Below the pieces are notes generated by a model. It made no database searches, was not told the DNA's origin, and saw nothing but the letters and a program-made list of their open reading frames with translations. A DNA stretch of 55,740 bases. Origin: Acidobacteriota bacterium. Its GTDB lineage: Bacteria > Acidobacteriota > Terriglobia > Bryobacterales > UBA6623. Positions within the stretch are counted from its first letter, which is position 1. Each line of letters begins with the position of its first letter. Positions 29,875-39,591 of this stretch are shown piece by piece. The stretch covers positions 1-55,740 of the forward strand of contig JAQBUE010000009.1 of assembly GCA_027624045.1 (NCBI GenBank), read 5' to 3'. The position numbers and the translations under genes are program-made.

Positions 29875-30636
29875 TTATCCGGCGTTTCCTTTCGCGGGGA
29901 GCAGTTGTACGTACGGATCGACGAAGGATTGGTCATCGTATCTGTCATGGTGACGAACCCATTCCATGCCGTACGGAAGGTCAGCCTCGTCCCGCCCTTT
30001 GGGGACGAGATCGAGAAGATTGTAGGCTCCGATGAGGATGTCGAGTCCGCGGGCATAGGCGGAGTACGTGTGGAAGATGTCTCCCTCTTCGTTCTTACAA
30101 AAGGCGCTGATGCCGGGGCCTTCGGATGAGGGAAAGGGGCCGAGCCGGTAGTTGTAGTACATCTCTTTGCGCTCTTGCTCTTCGGGGGTGAATGAGGCTT
30201 GGTAGTCCCAGTTGAAGTCGCTTTCGAGCGAAGAGACCCACTTGAAGCTCCAGCCCATGCGCTTCTTAAAAGCTTCAAGCTTGTGGAGTGCCGCGCGCGA
30301 GACGGTGACCATCGTGACGTCGCGGTGCGCGAGATGTATGATCGAGCGGTCGTAGTGGTCGGCCAACAGGGAGCAGGATTTACAGCCTTCGCCCCACTCG
30401 GGGTCGAACATGAAATGGTAGATGAGCACCTGACCGCGGCCATCGAAGAGATCGGATAGGGTTTCCTTGCCGTCCGGGCCATCGAAGACGTAATCCTTCT
30501 CAACCTTTTCCCAGGCGAGCTCGCGGCGCTGCCGGCTGATCTCGTCGCGAAGGCGGCTGAACTCCTTCTCTTTGGTGAGCAGTTGCTTGCGGGCTTCGAT
30601 CCATTGGTCATGGGGGACGATGGCGTGGGGTTTCAT
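29875..30636 (-). CDS. DUF899 family thioredoxin-like protein
   Basis: LIYHFMFDPEWGEGCKSCSLLADHYDRSIIHLAHRDVTMVTVSRA; DIFHTYSAYARGLDILIGAYNLLDLVPKGRDE. Confidence 0.9.
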   Translation of the reverse strand: MKPHAIVPHDQWIEARKQLLTKEKEFSRLRDEISRQRRELAWEKVEKDYVFDGPDGKETLSDLFDGRGQVLIYHFMFDPEWGEGCKSCSLLADHYDRSIIHLAHRDVTMVTVSRAALHKLEAFKKRMGWSFKWVSSLESDFNWDYQASFTPEEQERKEMYYNYRLGPFPSSEGPGISAFCKNEEGDIFHTYSAYARGLDILIGAYNLLDLVPKGRDEADLPYGMEWVRHHDRYDDQSFVDPYVQLLPAKGNAG

Positions 30637-30667
30637 TGGTTCCTTGGATGGTCTTGATGGACCAACG

Positions 30668-30683
30668 TTTACCTATTGGTTAA
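30668..30683. promoter_or_regulatory. Imperfect palindrome TTTACCTATTGGTTAA upstream of DUF899 gene, operator candidate
   Basis: TTAACC-AATA-GGTAAA on the minus strand, 32 bp upstream of start codon. Confidence 0.4.
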
Positions 30684-30806
30684 GTGTTATCAACGGCACA
30701 GCGATCTGTCAAGTTGCTCTTGGACCGGCCCCCAACGAGGGCGAGTGCGAAGCTGAGCTGAGCAGGTCGAGACGCGCCCGTACAATGAACCGACAAGGCG
30801 CATTTC

Positions 30807-31259
30807 ATGACGGACTGGAAACGAAACTCTCTCACTATCGTCGTGCTGCTTTGGGCGGGGATTCTGTTCGGCGTTTCCTTTCTGGCAACGCCCGCAAAGT
30901 TTCAAGCTCCGAGCCTGACCTTGCCGGCGGCAGTGGATGTGGGACGGTCAACATTCGCGGCATTGAATCGCGTCGAGCTAGGCTGCGCCCTTCTAGCCGG
31001 GGCCTTGCTGCTCGGCGGCGCGGCGCGGGGACTGTGGCTACGCTTCGCGTCGGGGTTGGCGATTCTGGGGGTGCTGCTGGAAACAGTCTGGTTGTTGCCG
31101 GTGCTTGACGAACGGGCGCGGATCGTGATCGATGGCGGCATGCCGCCGGCATCTAACCTCCACGAGCTCTACATTGCGCTGGACGTTGTTAAGTTTCTGG
31201 CGTTAGTGACAGCAGCGTTCCTGCTTTTGTCACGAACCGAGCCGGCACTGCACCACTAG
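30807..31259 (+). CDS. Small polytopic membrane protein (DUF4149-like), hypothetical
   Basis: 150 aa, four hydrophobic segments. Confidence 0.65.
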   Translation: MTDWKRNSLTIVVLLWAGILFGVSFLATPAKFQAPSLTLPAAVDVGRSTFAALNRVELGCALLAGALLLGGAARGLWLRFASGLAILGVLLETVWLLPVLDERARIVIDGGMPPASNLHELYIALDVVKFLALVTAAFLLLSRTEPALHH

Positions 31260-31261
31260 AC

Positions 31262-31623
31262 CTAGCCCAGGGAGTTTCCGCCTCCCAACTCGCAGCGCAG
31301 CTTCTTCGTCAACTTGGAGAAGACAAGCTCATAGGATAGGCTGAGCAGCCGCTCCACCTCTCGGCTGTCGAGTGCGTCAGGGTCATCAAGCGCGATCCAG
31401 CTTGCCCGGCAAGATACGGCGCGGGACGGCAACCGGGACGCTCTGACAACTCGGCGAACTCTTCCGGCGTGCATTTGAATGAGAGCCACGTCTCGCCCGG
31501 TTCCAGGCGAGTGATTGCAAACATCTTGCCGCCAATCGAAAAGACGAGATTGCTCTCCCACTTGATGTCCTCGGTAACGTGCGGCAAGGCGAGACAATGG
31601 CCGCGAACCCACTCGACACTCAT
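31262..31623 (-). pseudogene. MmcQ/YjbR family protein interrupted by a frameshift near 31405
   Basis: MSVEWVRGHCLALPHVTEDIKWESNLVFSIGGKMFAI...PAPYLA then, in another frame, RASWIALDDPDALDSREVERLLSLSYELVFSKLTKKLR. Confidence 0.8.
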
Positions 31624-31659
31624 ATCAACCAGCTCACTTACCCTCTGCTAAGGCTCACC

Positions 31660-33171
31660 TCAATCTCGCCGCAGTTCCACCCAGGACGTCAGTGCATTAC
31701 TCAGCTTCGAACCCGGCACGCTCAGCGCCGTCACTAGGCCGCTCAACTTATCTCCACTTCTCTGCAGCGAGAAGCGCAAGTCATACTCCCGCTTGCTTGC
31801 ATCGGCCGTGCCAATATCGCCGTCGAAGCGGCCTGTCAGATTGCCGTCCTCGACCTTCAGAGCCGAGACGCTGACACTTCCCTGCCCTGCCAACTCCGCG
31901 GTGGCTTCGCCTGCCGGTGTGATCGACAGGCGTATCGGCAGCTGTCCTTCGTAGGTGTGAACGGTCCCGCTCCACTCGCCCGTCCATTGCTCGGGTAGCA
32001 TCCCGGTGCCGGCGCTGTTCGAAGACCCATCCCGGCCTCGCTCGTCCGCTGGCGGCGTGCGCTCTTCGGCCGTGCGGCGGCCATAGCGCGGCAACAGAGT
32101 TGTGAGGATATCGCCCATGATCTGGTCAACAACCTGCGAGGTGCGATTCGCAAGGACGACAACGGCAATCTTTTCGCTCGGGATCAGCGACAGATTCGCT
32201 CGAACGCCTCCCATCACGCCGCCGTGATGAACCAGCCGATACTCGCCCTGTTTGGGATAGAGCATCCACCCGATTCCGTACTGCGAAGGCGCGTCGTCCT
32301 TCCCGACCTGCTTCTGCATCTCTTCGATACGCCTGCGCGGCAAGACCGCCTTCTGATCCGGCAGCAGGGTTTCGAGATGAGACATGCCGAAGAGCACCAA
32401 GTCGTGCGCCGACGCGAAAACCGCCGAACCGCCGCGATGGTCGAAATCGTAGAACGGCAGCGGCGTGTCATCTCCCCAGTAGCGCACCGCGCGGTCCGGC
32501 GCCGGCTCCGCCTTCGCCGGAACGTCAGAGTGCTTCATCCCCAACGGTTCAAAAACGTGTTTCTCCACGAACTCGCCATACGCGCTCCCTGACGCCTGCT
32601 CAATCGCGTACTCGAGCAACCCATAGCCAAGGTTCGCGTACTGGAACTTTTCGCCGGGAGGGGTGACCAAGATGCCGTAGCGCCGAATCGTTTCCGCCAT
32701 CGAGGGCCGTTGATACGCCTCGCCGTCGAGAAAGAAGTGGTAGTGGAGAGGCAACCCCGAAACGTGTCCGGCAACGCGCCGCACAGTTGCCTGCGACGCA
32801 CTCCCGGCGTACCCTTTGAGCTTCGCCCCGCCGAGATAGTCGTCGATCGGCTTGTCGAGGTCGATCTTGCCGGCCTCGACCAGCGTCATCAAAGCAGTGG
32901 CAGTGATTGGTTTTGAGATCGATGCCAGCGAGTACTTCGTCTGTACGGTCGCCGGAACGTTATTTTCGACATCGGCGAGCCCGAACGCTTCTTCCCAAAC
33001 GATCTTGCCGTTTTGGGCGACCGCAAGCGAGAGCGACGGCACTGTCCCCGTCGCAATCTCTTTCCGGATGGTCTCGCGGATCGGCTCGAAGGGGTCCGTC
33101 TGGGCCGCCACGATGGCGGGGACTAGGGCCACGAGTAAGAGGGCGCCGAAGGGGCTGGGGCGAATTCTCAT
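31660..33171 (-). CDS. Serine hydrolase, class C beta-lactamase-related
   Basis: SLASISKPITATALMTLVEAGKIDLDKPIDDYLGG (SxxK), YANLGYGLLEYAIEQASG (YxN), HHGGVMGGVRANLSLIPSEKIAVVVLAN. Confidence 0.92.
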   Translation of the reverse strand: MRIRPSPFGALLLVALVPAIVAAQTDPFEPIRETIRKEIATGTVPSLSLAVAQNGKIVWEEAFGLADVENNVPATVQTKYSLASISKPITATALMTLVEAGKIDLDKPIDDYLGGAKLKGYAGSASQATVRRVAGHVSGLPLHYHFFLDGEAYQRPSMAETIRRYGILVTPPGEKFQYANLGYGLLEYAIEQASGSAYGEFVEKHVFEPLGMKHSDVPAKAEPAPDRAVRYWGDDTPLPFYDFDHRGGSAVFASAHDLVLFGMSHLETLLPDQKAVLPRRRIEEMQKQVGKDDAPSQYGIGWMLYPKQGEYRLVHHGGVMGGVRANLSLIPSEKIAVVVLANRTSQVVDQIMGDILTTLLPRYGRRTAEERTPPADERGRDGSSNSAGTGMLPEQWTGEWSGTVHTYEGQLPIRLSITPAGEATAELAGQGSVSVSALKVEDGNLTGRFDGDIGTADASKREYDLRFSLQRSGDKLSGLVTALSVPGSKLSNALTSWVELRRD

Positions 33172-33231
33172 TTGAGGCCTTGATCGAAGCTGTAGTCGGG
33201 TCAGTGGGGCGCGGTCAACTGTCGATCAATT

Positions 33232-33435
33232 CTACTCCGGCTTCCCGCCAGGGTGAAAGATATCTTCGATCTTGAGGTCGAAGAGTTCGGCGATTCTAAA
33301 GGCCAAGGGCAGGCTAGGGTCGTACTTTTCGTTTTCTATAGCATTGACCGTTTGACGCGAAACCGATAGAAGGCGAGCCAGAGCGCCTTGGGACCATTGG
33401 CTCTCTGATCGAAGTTCGCGGACGCGGTTTGTCAC
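33232..33435 (-). CDS. Short XRE-family HTH regulator
   Basis: MTNRVRELRSESQWSQGALARLLSVSRQTVNAIENEKYDPSLPLAFRIAELFDLKIEDIFHP. Confidence 0.95.
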   Translation of the reverse strand: MTNRVRELRSESQWSQGALARLLSVSRQTVNAIENEKYDPSLPLAFRIAELFDLKIEDIFHPGGKPE

Positions 33436-33890
33436 GAGTATCGACGCGCGGCCAGTACCATACCAGGCCCCCGAAGGAACTCAGCACAGAGTACAAGGGC
33501 GGGGCTTACTGAGAAGTGGTACTGGATCGCCGCCCAGCCGAGCGGCACGACAATGGCCATCGTTACGCAGTACGCGAATGCCATGCCCTCCAGATAGATA
33601 AGTCGATTCAGTTCGTCGAGGGCACGCATGTAGTGGAAACCCTTCACGAAAACGTATCCGAAACCAGCCGCTAGGATCCCCGTGAACAGGTGCTCGACTC
33701 CCGGCACGACCTCGCGGATAGCGAAAGCGCCCGCTAGAGCGAGCAGCATCAATACGAGAGGCCGGCTGGGCCGCGGCGTGAACTCATGACCACCGGAGTC
33801 GTATTCTCCGAAGTGTCCGTAGATCAACATCGTGCGGTAAGGCCAGCGCTTACCGATTTCGTCCGCGGGATAAGAAGGATTGGCGCCCAT
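33432..33890 (-). CDS. Four-TM membrane protein in operon with XRE regulator
   Basis: Start MGANPSYPADEIGKRW; preceded by AGGAGG; stop overlaps XRE ATG (ATGA). Confidence 0.75.
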   Translation of the reverse strand: MGANPSYPADEIGKRWPYRTMLIYGHFGEYDSGGHEFTPRPSRPLVLMLLALAGAFAIREVVPGVEHLFTGILAAGFGYVFVKGFHYMRALDELNRLIYLEGMAFAYCVTMAIVVPLGWAAIQYHFSVSPALVLCAEFLRGPGMVLAARRYS

Positions 33891-33899
33891 TGAGCCTCC

Positions 33900-33917
33900 T
33901 GTAAAGTGTGCTTGACA
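33900..33917. promoter_or_regulatory. Operator candidate, downstream copy: TGTAAAGTGTGCTTGACA
   Basis: One-mismatch inverted repeat, 16/18 identical to second copy. Confidence 0.6.
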
Positions 33918-33943
33918 GATATTGTGCAACAGATATGGCCAAC

Positions 33944-33961
33944 TGTCAAGTGTCCTTGACA
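33944..33961. promoter_or_regulatory. Operator candidate, upstream copy: TGTCAAGTGTCCTTGACA, overlaps -35 TTGACA of the minus-strand promoter
   Basis: Perfect 7-4-7 inverted repeat; minus-strand TTGACA-17 bp-CACAAT. Confidence 0.65.
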
Positions 33962-34117
33962 TATTATTCATGTGCTCCGCCACCGATACGAAGCGCCAAG
34001 CCAAATCCTGATCGCCCACAGCGGAACTCCTCGCGCCTTCGTTGTATACTACACTTAACTCGCGCGGGGCCGAAGCGAAGGCGATCCGCCGCGATCCAGC
34101 ATAGGGGACAAAACATC

Positions 34118-35335
34118 ATGAACTGGCTCAAACCGCATCGTCGTTCCATTCTGCGCAGTCTGGCTGCGCTTCCAGGTGTGGGCGCGCTCATGCCGGCCAC
34201 AGCTTCCGCCGCCGCTGCCGCTCGCATCGGGGCCGTTGACCGTGACGTGATCAGCGAACTCGGCGTACGCACGTTCATCAACGCCGCCGGCACGTATACG
34301 AGCCTGACGGCCTCACTGATGCCGCGCGAGGTTTGGAACGCAATGACCGTTGCGTCCCGTAAATATGCGCCGCTGCAAGACCTGCATGACGCGGTCGGAG
34401 CGCGCATCGCCGAGTTGACAAAGAGCGAAGCGGCGCTCGTGAGCGCGGGCGCGGCATCGGCGCTGGCGATTGGAACAGCGGGTGTGATCGCGGGCACCGA
34501 CCGCGAGAAGATCGAACAACTCCCCGATACGCGCGGCATGAAGAACGAGGTGATCGTTCAGAAGAGCCACCGCAACGGCTACGACCACGCAGTTCGCAAC
34601 GCCGGTATCCGCATGATCGAAGTGGAAACGGCCGAGGAACTCGAAAGCGCCATCCACTCGCGCACGGCGATGATGTTCTTCCTGCAGTCCGCTAATGACA
34701 CGGGGCAGATTGGCTACGAAGAGTTCGCCAAGCTCGGCAAGAAGCACAACATCCCCACCATGATTGACGCCGCCGCGGACCTTCCGCCGGTGGAGAATTT
34801 CTGGAAATTCACGAAGGCCGGATTCGACCTGGCAATCTTTTCGGGCGGCAAAGGCATCAAAGGGCCGCAGTCGGCGGGCCTGCTGCTGGGCCGTAAAGAC
34901 CTTATCGAAGCCGGACGTCAGAACAGCAGTCCGAACTCCAACTCACTCGGCCGTATCAGCAAGGTCAACAAGGAAGAGTTGGTCGGCATGATGGTGGCGG
35001 TCGAGATGTTCGTCAACCGTGACCACGCCGCCGTCTGGAAAGATTGGGAAGACCAGTGCAACCGTATCGCCGGCTACGTCAAGAGCGTAAAGGGTGTGAC
35101 GACCGAGATCAAGGTTCCCGAGCTGGCCAACATGGTCCCGCACCTGCATGTGAATTGGGATCATGCCACGGTGGGCAAAACCCCGAAAGACGTCGTGAAG
35201 GAATTGCGCGAGGGCAACCCCAGCATTGAGGTGCGTCCCGGATCGACCGAAGAACTCGTGGTCGCGGTTTGGATGATGCAGCCAGGTCAAGACCGCATCG
35301 TGGGCCAGCGCTTGGGACAAGTCCTCAAGGGTTAG
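34118..35335 (+). CDS. SelA-like PLP-dependent aminotransferase/lyase with Tat-like leader
   Basis: RRSILRSLAALPGVGALMPATASA leader; LGVRTFINAAGTYTSLTASLMPREVWNAM; FDLAIFSGGKGIKGPQSAGLLLGRKDLIEA. Confidence 0.88.
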   Translation: MNWLKPHRRSILRSLAALPGVGALMPATASAAAAARIGAVDRDVISELGVRTFINAAGTYTSLTASLMPREVWNAMTVASRKYAPLQDLHDAVGARIAELTKSEAALVSAGAASALAIGTAGVIAGTDREKIEQLPDTRGMKNEVIVQKSHRNGYDHAVRNAGIRMIEVETAEELESAIHSRTAMMFFLQSANDTGQIGYEEFAKLGKKHNIPTMIDAAADLPPVENFWKFTKAGFDLAIFSGGKGIKGPQSAGLLLGRKDLIEAGRQNSSPNSNSLGRISKVNKEELVGMMVAVEMFVNRDHAAVWKDWEDQCNRIAGYVKSVKGVTTEIKVPELANMVPHLHVNWDHATVGKTPKDVVKELREGNPSIEVRPGSTEELVVAVWMMQPGQDRIVGQRLGQVLKG

Positions 35336-35540
35336 GAGCGAGACGGGGCACAGCATACCGTGTCCTACATCTGCGTTTGGCGGCCCCTGTTTTCTGATAT
35401 TTGGATGTATCGGCACCTGACGGCCACGTTCAGGGGAATCCGCGTCAGTTCCATCGCTGGTGCCTGCCTCTAGCGGGGAAATCGGTTCCCGTTTGACAGT
35501 TGACGGTACTTTGTGGGCGTGAACCTTCTCTCGCCGATTG

Positions 35541-35882
35541 TCAACGCGGGCGTACTTCCGCGGCCCGAACTTTGTCTGGGGACCCCGGCTCTTGGGCGGG
35601 CGCTGAGCGTCGTTCGAGCTCGGCGCTAATCATTTCGGTGAAACCGAAGGCGTGGCTGCCGGCAATGGCTTCGGCGACATACTTCTCGGCGAATTCGATG
35701 TAGCTGTCCGCGCCCGTCATCTCATCTTCTTTCTCGTTGATTTCACCAGCCTCGCGGGCCGTCTTCATCCAGGCGGCAATGAGCATGGTTTCGAACTCCC
35801 TCGCCGCGTCGGTGGCGCTCATACCCTGGTGTAGGCGCGGTGCGCGGGCTGCCGCGGGAGAGACAACAATCGGATCGATCAC
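35541..35882 (-). CDS. flgJ: Flagellar rod-binding protein (FlgJ N-terminal domain only)
   Basis: AAREFETMLIAAWMKTAREAG...YIEFAEKYVAEAIAGSHAFGFTEMI; downstream of flgI. Confidence 0.8.
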   Translation of the reverse strand: MIDPIVVSPAAARAPRLHQGMSATDAAREFETMLIAAWMKTAREAGEINEKEDEMTGADSYIEFAEKYVAEAIAGSHAFGFTEMISAELERRSAPAQEPGSPDKVRAAEVRPR

Positions 35883-36997
35883 ATGACCTCCAGTTCGGCC
35901 TCGAGCGCGCCGGCGGCCGCAATGCTCTGCATGATGGCGATAATGTCCCGCGGCGTCGAGCCAATCGCCATCAGGGCCTTGATCAGGTCTTCGACGCTGG
36001 CGCCTTCCTTGATGGAGACTTCGCGGGCTTTCTCCTCCTGCACCCTGACGTCGACCTGCGGCGTAACGGTTGTCTCGCCGCCAGAGAACGGAGCGGGCTG
36101 TGAGACGAGATAGTCCGTCACGACCTGCACGGTCAGATTACCGTGGAGTACGGAAACGGAAGCGATCTTGACCTCGCTGCCAATGACAACCGTGCCGGTA
36201 CGTTCGTTCAGGACCACCTTGGCGCGCCGGTCTGTCGCGATCTCGAGCGTGTCGATTTGCGCGATGAACTCGACAGGTCTTTCTCTGTACGCCGACGGCA
36301 TCCGGACGACGATCGCGGCCGCGTTCTCGGCGCGCGCTTCACCGCCGGGGAAGGTGTCATTGATCATCTCGGTGATGCGTGAGGACGTGATGAAATCCGG
36401 ACGCCGAAGCTGCAGCCGGAAGCCATCCGGATCAGGGCCGATGCTCGGGGCGGTGAGTTCCACCAGGGCGCCATCGGGTATGCGGCCCACCGTTGGGTGA
36501 TTCACTTGCACCCCCGTCCCTCCACCGCCGGCCGAGAATCCGCCGATCGAGATCGGTCCTTGAGCCACGGCGTAGACATCGCCGTTGGCGGCCTTCAGCG
36601 ATGTGAGTAGCAAGGTGCCTCCTTGCAGGTTCGAAGCGTCCCCGATCGACGAGACGAGGACGTCAAGGCGCGTCCCCGGTTGCGCGAACGGAGGCAGGTT
36701 GGCGGTGGTCATAACAGCGGCTATATTCTTGACTCGCAGGGCGGTTGGCGACACGTTGACGCCCATCTTCTGTAGTAGGTTGGCGAGGCTCTGTGTTGAG
36801 AAAATCGTTTGTTGGCGGTCGCCGGTGCCGTTCAGCCCCACGGCAAGCCCATAGCCGATGAGCATGTTGTCGCGTACTCCCTCGATCGTCACGAGATCTT
36901 TGAGACGGGCGGCTGCGAGGAAAGCAGGAAGCGCGAGCAGCATGACCAGCACCGTTGTTCCCGTTGTTCTTCGCAAGCTTGCTGTAAGAAGGCTCAT
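35879..36997 (-). CDS. flgI: Flagellar P-ring protein FlgI
   Basis: ARLKDLVTIEGVRDNMLIGYGLAVGLNGTGDRQQTIFSTQSLANLLQKMGVNV. Confidence 0.96.
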   Translation of the reverse strand: MSLLTASLRRTTGTTVLVMLLALPAFLAAARLKDLVTIEGVRDNMLIGYGLAVGLNGTGDRQQTIFSTQSLANLLQKMGVNVSPTALRVKNIAAVMTTANLPPFAQPGTRLDVLVSSIGDASNLQGGTLLLTSLKAANGDVYAVAQGPISIGGFSAGGGGTGVQVNHPTVGRIPDGALVELTAPSIGPDPDGFRLQLRRPDFITSSRITEMINDTFPGGEARAENAAAIVVRMPSAYRERPVEFIAQIDTLEIATDRRAKVVLNERTGTVVIGSEVKIASVSVLHGNLTVQVVTDYLVSQPAPFSGGETTVTPQVDVRVQEEKAREVSIKEGASVEDLIKALMAIGSTPRDIIAIMQSIAAAGALEAELEVM

Positions 36998-37004
36998 GAT
37001 GGTT

Positions 37005-37760
37005 TTAGAAGGGCAGTATCTTTTTGATCAGGCGATAGAGAAAGTTAGGACGCCGGATGGCGTCGTTCACGACCCCTTTGCCATTGACGCGCAACTCCAG
37101 CATGGCGATGCGGTCGGAGGTGATGCTATTGTCCGGACGCAGGTCGACCGGGCGCACGGCTCCTCGCAGCCAGATTTCCTGCCGCTCGGCGTTGACAACA
37201 ATTTCCCGCACACCTTCGATGATAAGATTGCCGTTCGGCATCACATGCGTGACGTGTCCTGTAATGCGCGTCGTGACACTGGTAGTCCGCCCGGTGCTGC
37301 CCTGACCGTCCAGGGCGCTGTCACCGCCGGAACTGGCCAGATTTGCGAGCGCTCCCGCCGTGTTCAACCCCCCGAAAAAGCTCGTGATCGAGTGGTTGTT
37401 CGATGAAGCACGGGAACTCGAAACGGTACCGCTCGACAAGGCGCTCGCCTGCTCGATCACCTGAATCGTGATCAGGTCGCCGACCGTCGCCGCCTTGGGG
37501 TCGCGGGCTGTTTCGGCCAGATAGGAGCTATTGAGAAAGAGGGAACCCGGAGAGGCTTTGCCCGCTTCGGCGGCTCGCCCTGTTCTTCGGATATACTCGT
37601 TCAGCTTTTCGTCGCTTGTTTGCCCGCCCAGCGGTGCTGCCGCCGCGATGCTCGCCAATAGCACCGCGGCGATAAGGAACCTCGGCGCTGTTCGGGGCAG
37701 CGCTGTTTGCTTCAGCGCTGTGTCGGCCCCCGCTCGTTGGGGTATCCCTGTTTCGGTCAT
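37005..37760 (-). CDS. flgH: Flagellar L-ring protein FlgH
   Basis: GDLITIQVIEQASALSSGTVSSSR; TTRITGHVTHVMPNGNLIIEGVREIVVNAERQEIWLRGAVRPVDL. Confidence 0.93.
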   Translation of the reverse strand: MTETGIPQRAGADTALKQTALPRTAPRFLIAAVLLASIAAAAPLGGQTSDEKLNEYIRRTGRAAEAGKASPGSLFLNSSYLAETARDPKAATVGDLITIQVIEQASALSSGTVSSSRASSNNHSITSFFGGLNTAGALANLASSGGDSALDGQGSTGRTTSVTTRITGHVTHVMPNGNLIIEGVREIVVNAERQEIWLRGAVRPVDLRPDNSITSDRIAMLELRVNGKGVVNDAIRRPNFLYRLIKKILPF

Positions 37761-38764
37761 TGCTCTGAAACCTCAGCCAACTTCGGTGAAATCACGCGCG
37801 CCACGATGCGGCGGCCGCTGTCGAGATTGCGGCACTGTATGCGCTCGCCGACCGAGCCGGACTCTTCGGCCCGCGCCGGTGTTTGCAGAACGACATCCCC
37901 GAAACGCAACCGAATTTGAATCAGATCACCGCGCTCGATCGTTTCCGCAACGACAAGCAATCGCCGGTCGAGCGGCCGTCCGGCGAGCAGCGAACTGCGC
38001 AATTCCATACCGCTGACATCCGGCGGCGAGAGCACGAAGCGTTGCGGCGCACCGGGCAGCGCACCTTCCTCAAAATCAAAATCGTCGGGGCCGATTTCCG
38101 TGCCGGTCGGCAGATCTCGCTTCGCAACCGCATATTGGCCGTCGATCGCGACCGATGCACGCACCATGACTCGTCCCGTTCGCCCATCCGTGTCGCGCCA
38201 CTCGATCGCGAGCGGTGTGAGGCGATTGAAGACCAGATTGCCCTGAGGCAGTTCAAATTCCAACTTCCCGGCCGGCAACAGCGCGGGTCGATAGCCTTCC
38301 AACTTGACGTGAATGTCGTCCGTGCTGAGTTGGAGGCCGGCCGCAAGGTTGCGCAGAACCAGGTCGAGCGCCTCGGCATGGCCTAGGCGGCGCGTGGCGC
38401 GCCGCACCAGCACCGACGCGGGTAGCCTATCTTGATCGAGATCAAGGCCGTGATCCCGCCCCCAACTCATCAGTTTCGCGCGGGCAATTTGACGGTGCGC
38501 TCCAGGACGCGGCGCATACGCCAGGAACGTAGTGGGTTCGACGACTGCCCAGGCCGGGATGACGCGGGCCAGTTGGCCGGCTGTGATTCGATCTCGCTCA
38601 ATGATGAGTTCAGGTACTTCAGATTGCTCAGGTAGCTCAGGAGGTTCGGCCGCAAGCGTCGGGGAGATCCCGAGCAGCACTAGAAGAGCGCCTCCCGCTA
38701 CAGCTCGTCGCCATGCGAGTCTCCATGGTTGTTTGAAGGCGCAAAGCCCGATGTTAGGTCTCAT
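37757..38764 (-). CDS. flgA: Flagella basal body P-ring formation protein FlgA
   Basis: C-terminal SAF-like: VAKRDLPTGTEIGPDDFDFEEG...LLAGRPLDRRLLVVAETIERGDLIQIRLRFGDVVLQTPARA. Confidence 0.88.
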   Translation of the reverse strand: MRPNIGLCAFKQPWRLAWRRAVAGGALLVLLGISPTLAAEPPELPEQSEVPELIIERDRITAGQLARVIPAWAVVEPTTFLAYAPRPGAHRQIARAKLMSWGRDHGLDLDQDRLPASVLVRRATRRLGHAEALDLVLRNLAAGLQLSTDDIHVKLEGYRPALLPAGKLEFELPQGNLVFNRLTPLAIEWRDTDGRTGRVMVRASVAIDGQYAVAKRDLPTGTEIGPDDFDFEEGALPGAPQRFVLSPPDVSGMELRSSLLAGRPLDRRLLVVAETIERGDLIQIRLRFGDVVLQTPARAEESGSVGERIQCRNLDSGRRIVARVISPKLAEVSEQ

Positions 38765-38773
38765 AGCTGACTC

Positions 38774-39565
38774 CTAGCGGGATAGCGAATTGGCTTCCTG
38801 ATACATTTCATCCGCCGCGCGAACCACCCGCGCGTTGGCCTCATAGGTGCGCTGACCGACGATCATGTTGATGAACTCCTCGACAACGCTAACGTTCGAG
38901 TTTTCGAGAAATCCTTGCTGCAGTGAGCCATGCCCCTGTGTACCCCCGGGCTCTCCGATCACCGCCTCGCCGGAGGCCTCGGTGATCTGAAACAAGTTTT
39001 TGCCGATGGCGCGCAGACCGGCCGGATTCTGGAACAGAGCCAGCGTAATCGGTCCCTTCTGTGTCGTCGTCTCAGAGCCTGGCAACTGATAGCTGACCGT
39101 GCCATCGGAGGCGATCTGAATGAAAGGGGCCTCCGCGTCAATACTGATGGACGGTTCAATCTGATCGCCGTCAGAGGTCACGACATTACCGTCGCGGTCG
39201 AGGTGGAAGGCGCCTGCCCGCGTGTAGGCCACTTCTCCCGTGGGCAGCCGTACTTGAAAAAAGCCCGCACCCTCGATGACAAGATCGAGTGGGTTTCCTG
39301 TCGATATGAAGTCGCCCTGAGAGAAGATCACCTCGTTCGAAACAACTCGTGTGCCGAGTCCGAGTTGCAGGCCCGACGGAAACGTGGTCTGCTGGCCGGC
39401 GGCGGCTCCCGGCGCGGTAAAGTTCTGATAGAGCAAGTCCTGGAACTGCATCCGGCGGTGCTTGAATCCCGTCGTGCTGGCATTCGCCAGATTATTGGCG
39501 ACATTGTCAATGTTCATTTGCTGCGCGAGCATGCCGCTCGCCGCGCTGAAAAGTGCTCGAATCAA
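38774..39565 (-). CDS. flgG: Flagellar distal rod protein FlgG
   Basis: MIRALFSAASGMLAQQMNIDNVANNLANASTTGFKHRRMQFQDLLYQ; NSNVSVVEEFINMIVGQRTYEANARVVRAADEM. Confidence 0.95.
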   Translation of the reverse strand: MIRALFSAASGMLAQQMNIDNVANNLANASTTGFKHRRMQFQDLLYQNFTAPGAAAGQQTTFPSGLQLGLGTRVVSNEVIFSQGDFISTGNPLDLVIEGAGFFQVRLPTGEVAYTRAGAFHLDRDGNVVTSDGDQIEPSISIDAEAPFIQIASDGTVSYQLPGSETTTQKGPITLALFQNPAGLRAIGKNLFQITEASGEAVIGEPGGTQGHGSLQQGFLENSNVSVVEEFINMIVGQRTYEANARVVRAADEMYQEANSLSR

Positions 39566-39591
39566 TTTCGGTCTCCTTCGCTTCAGCCGCT

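Noticed and set aside
30717-30735. TGTCAAGTTGCTCTTGGAC near the DUF899/30807 intergenic region resembling the XRE operators
   Set aside because: Only one half-site is intact and spacing differs; likely chance.
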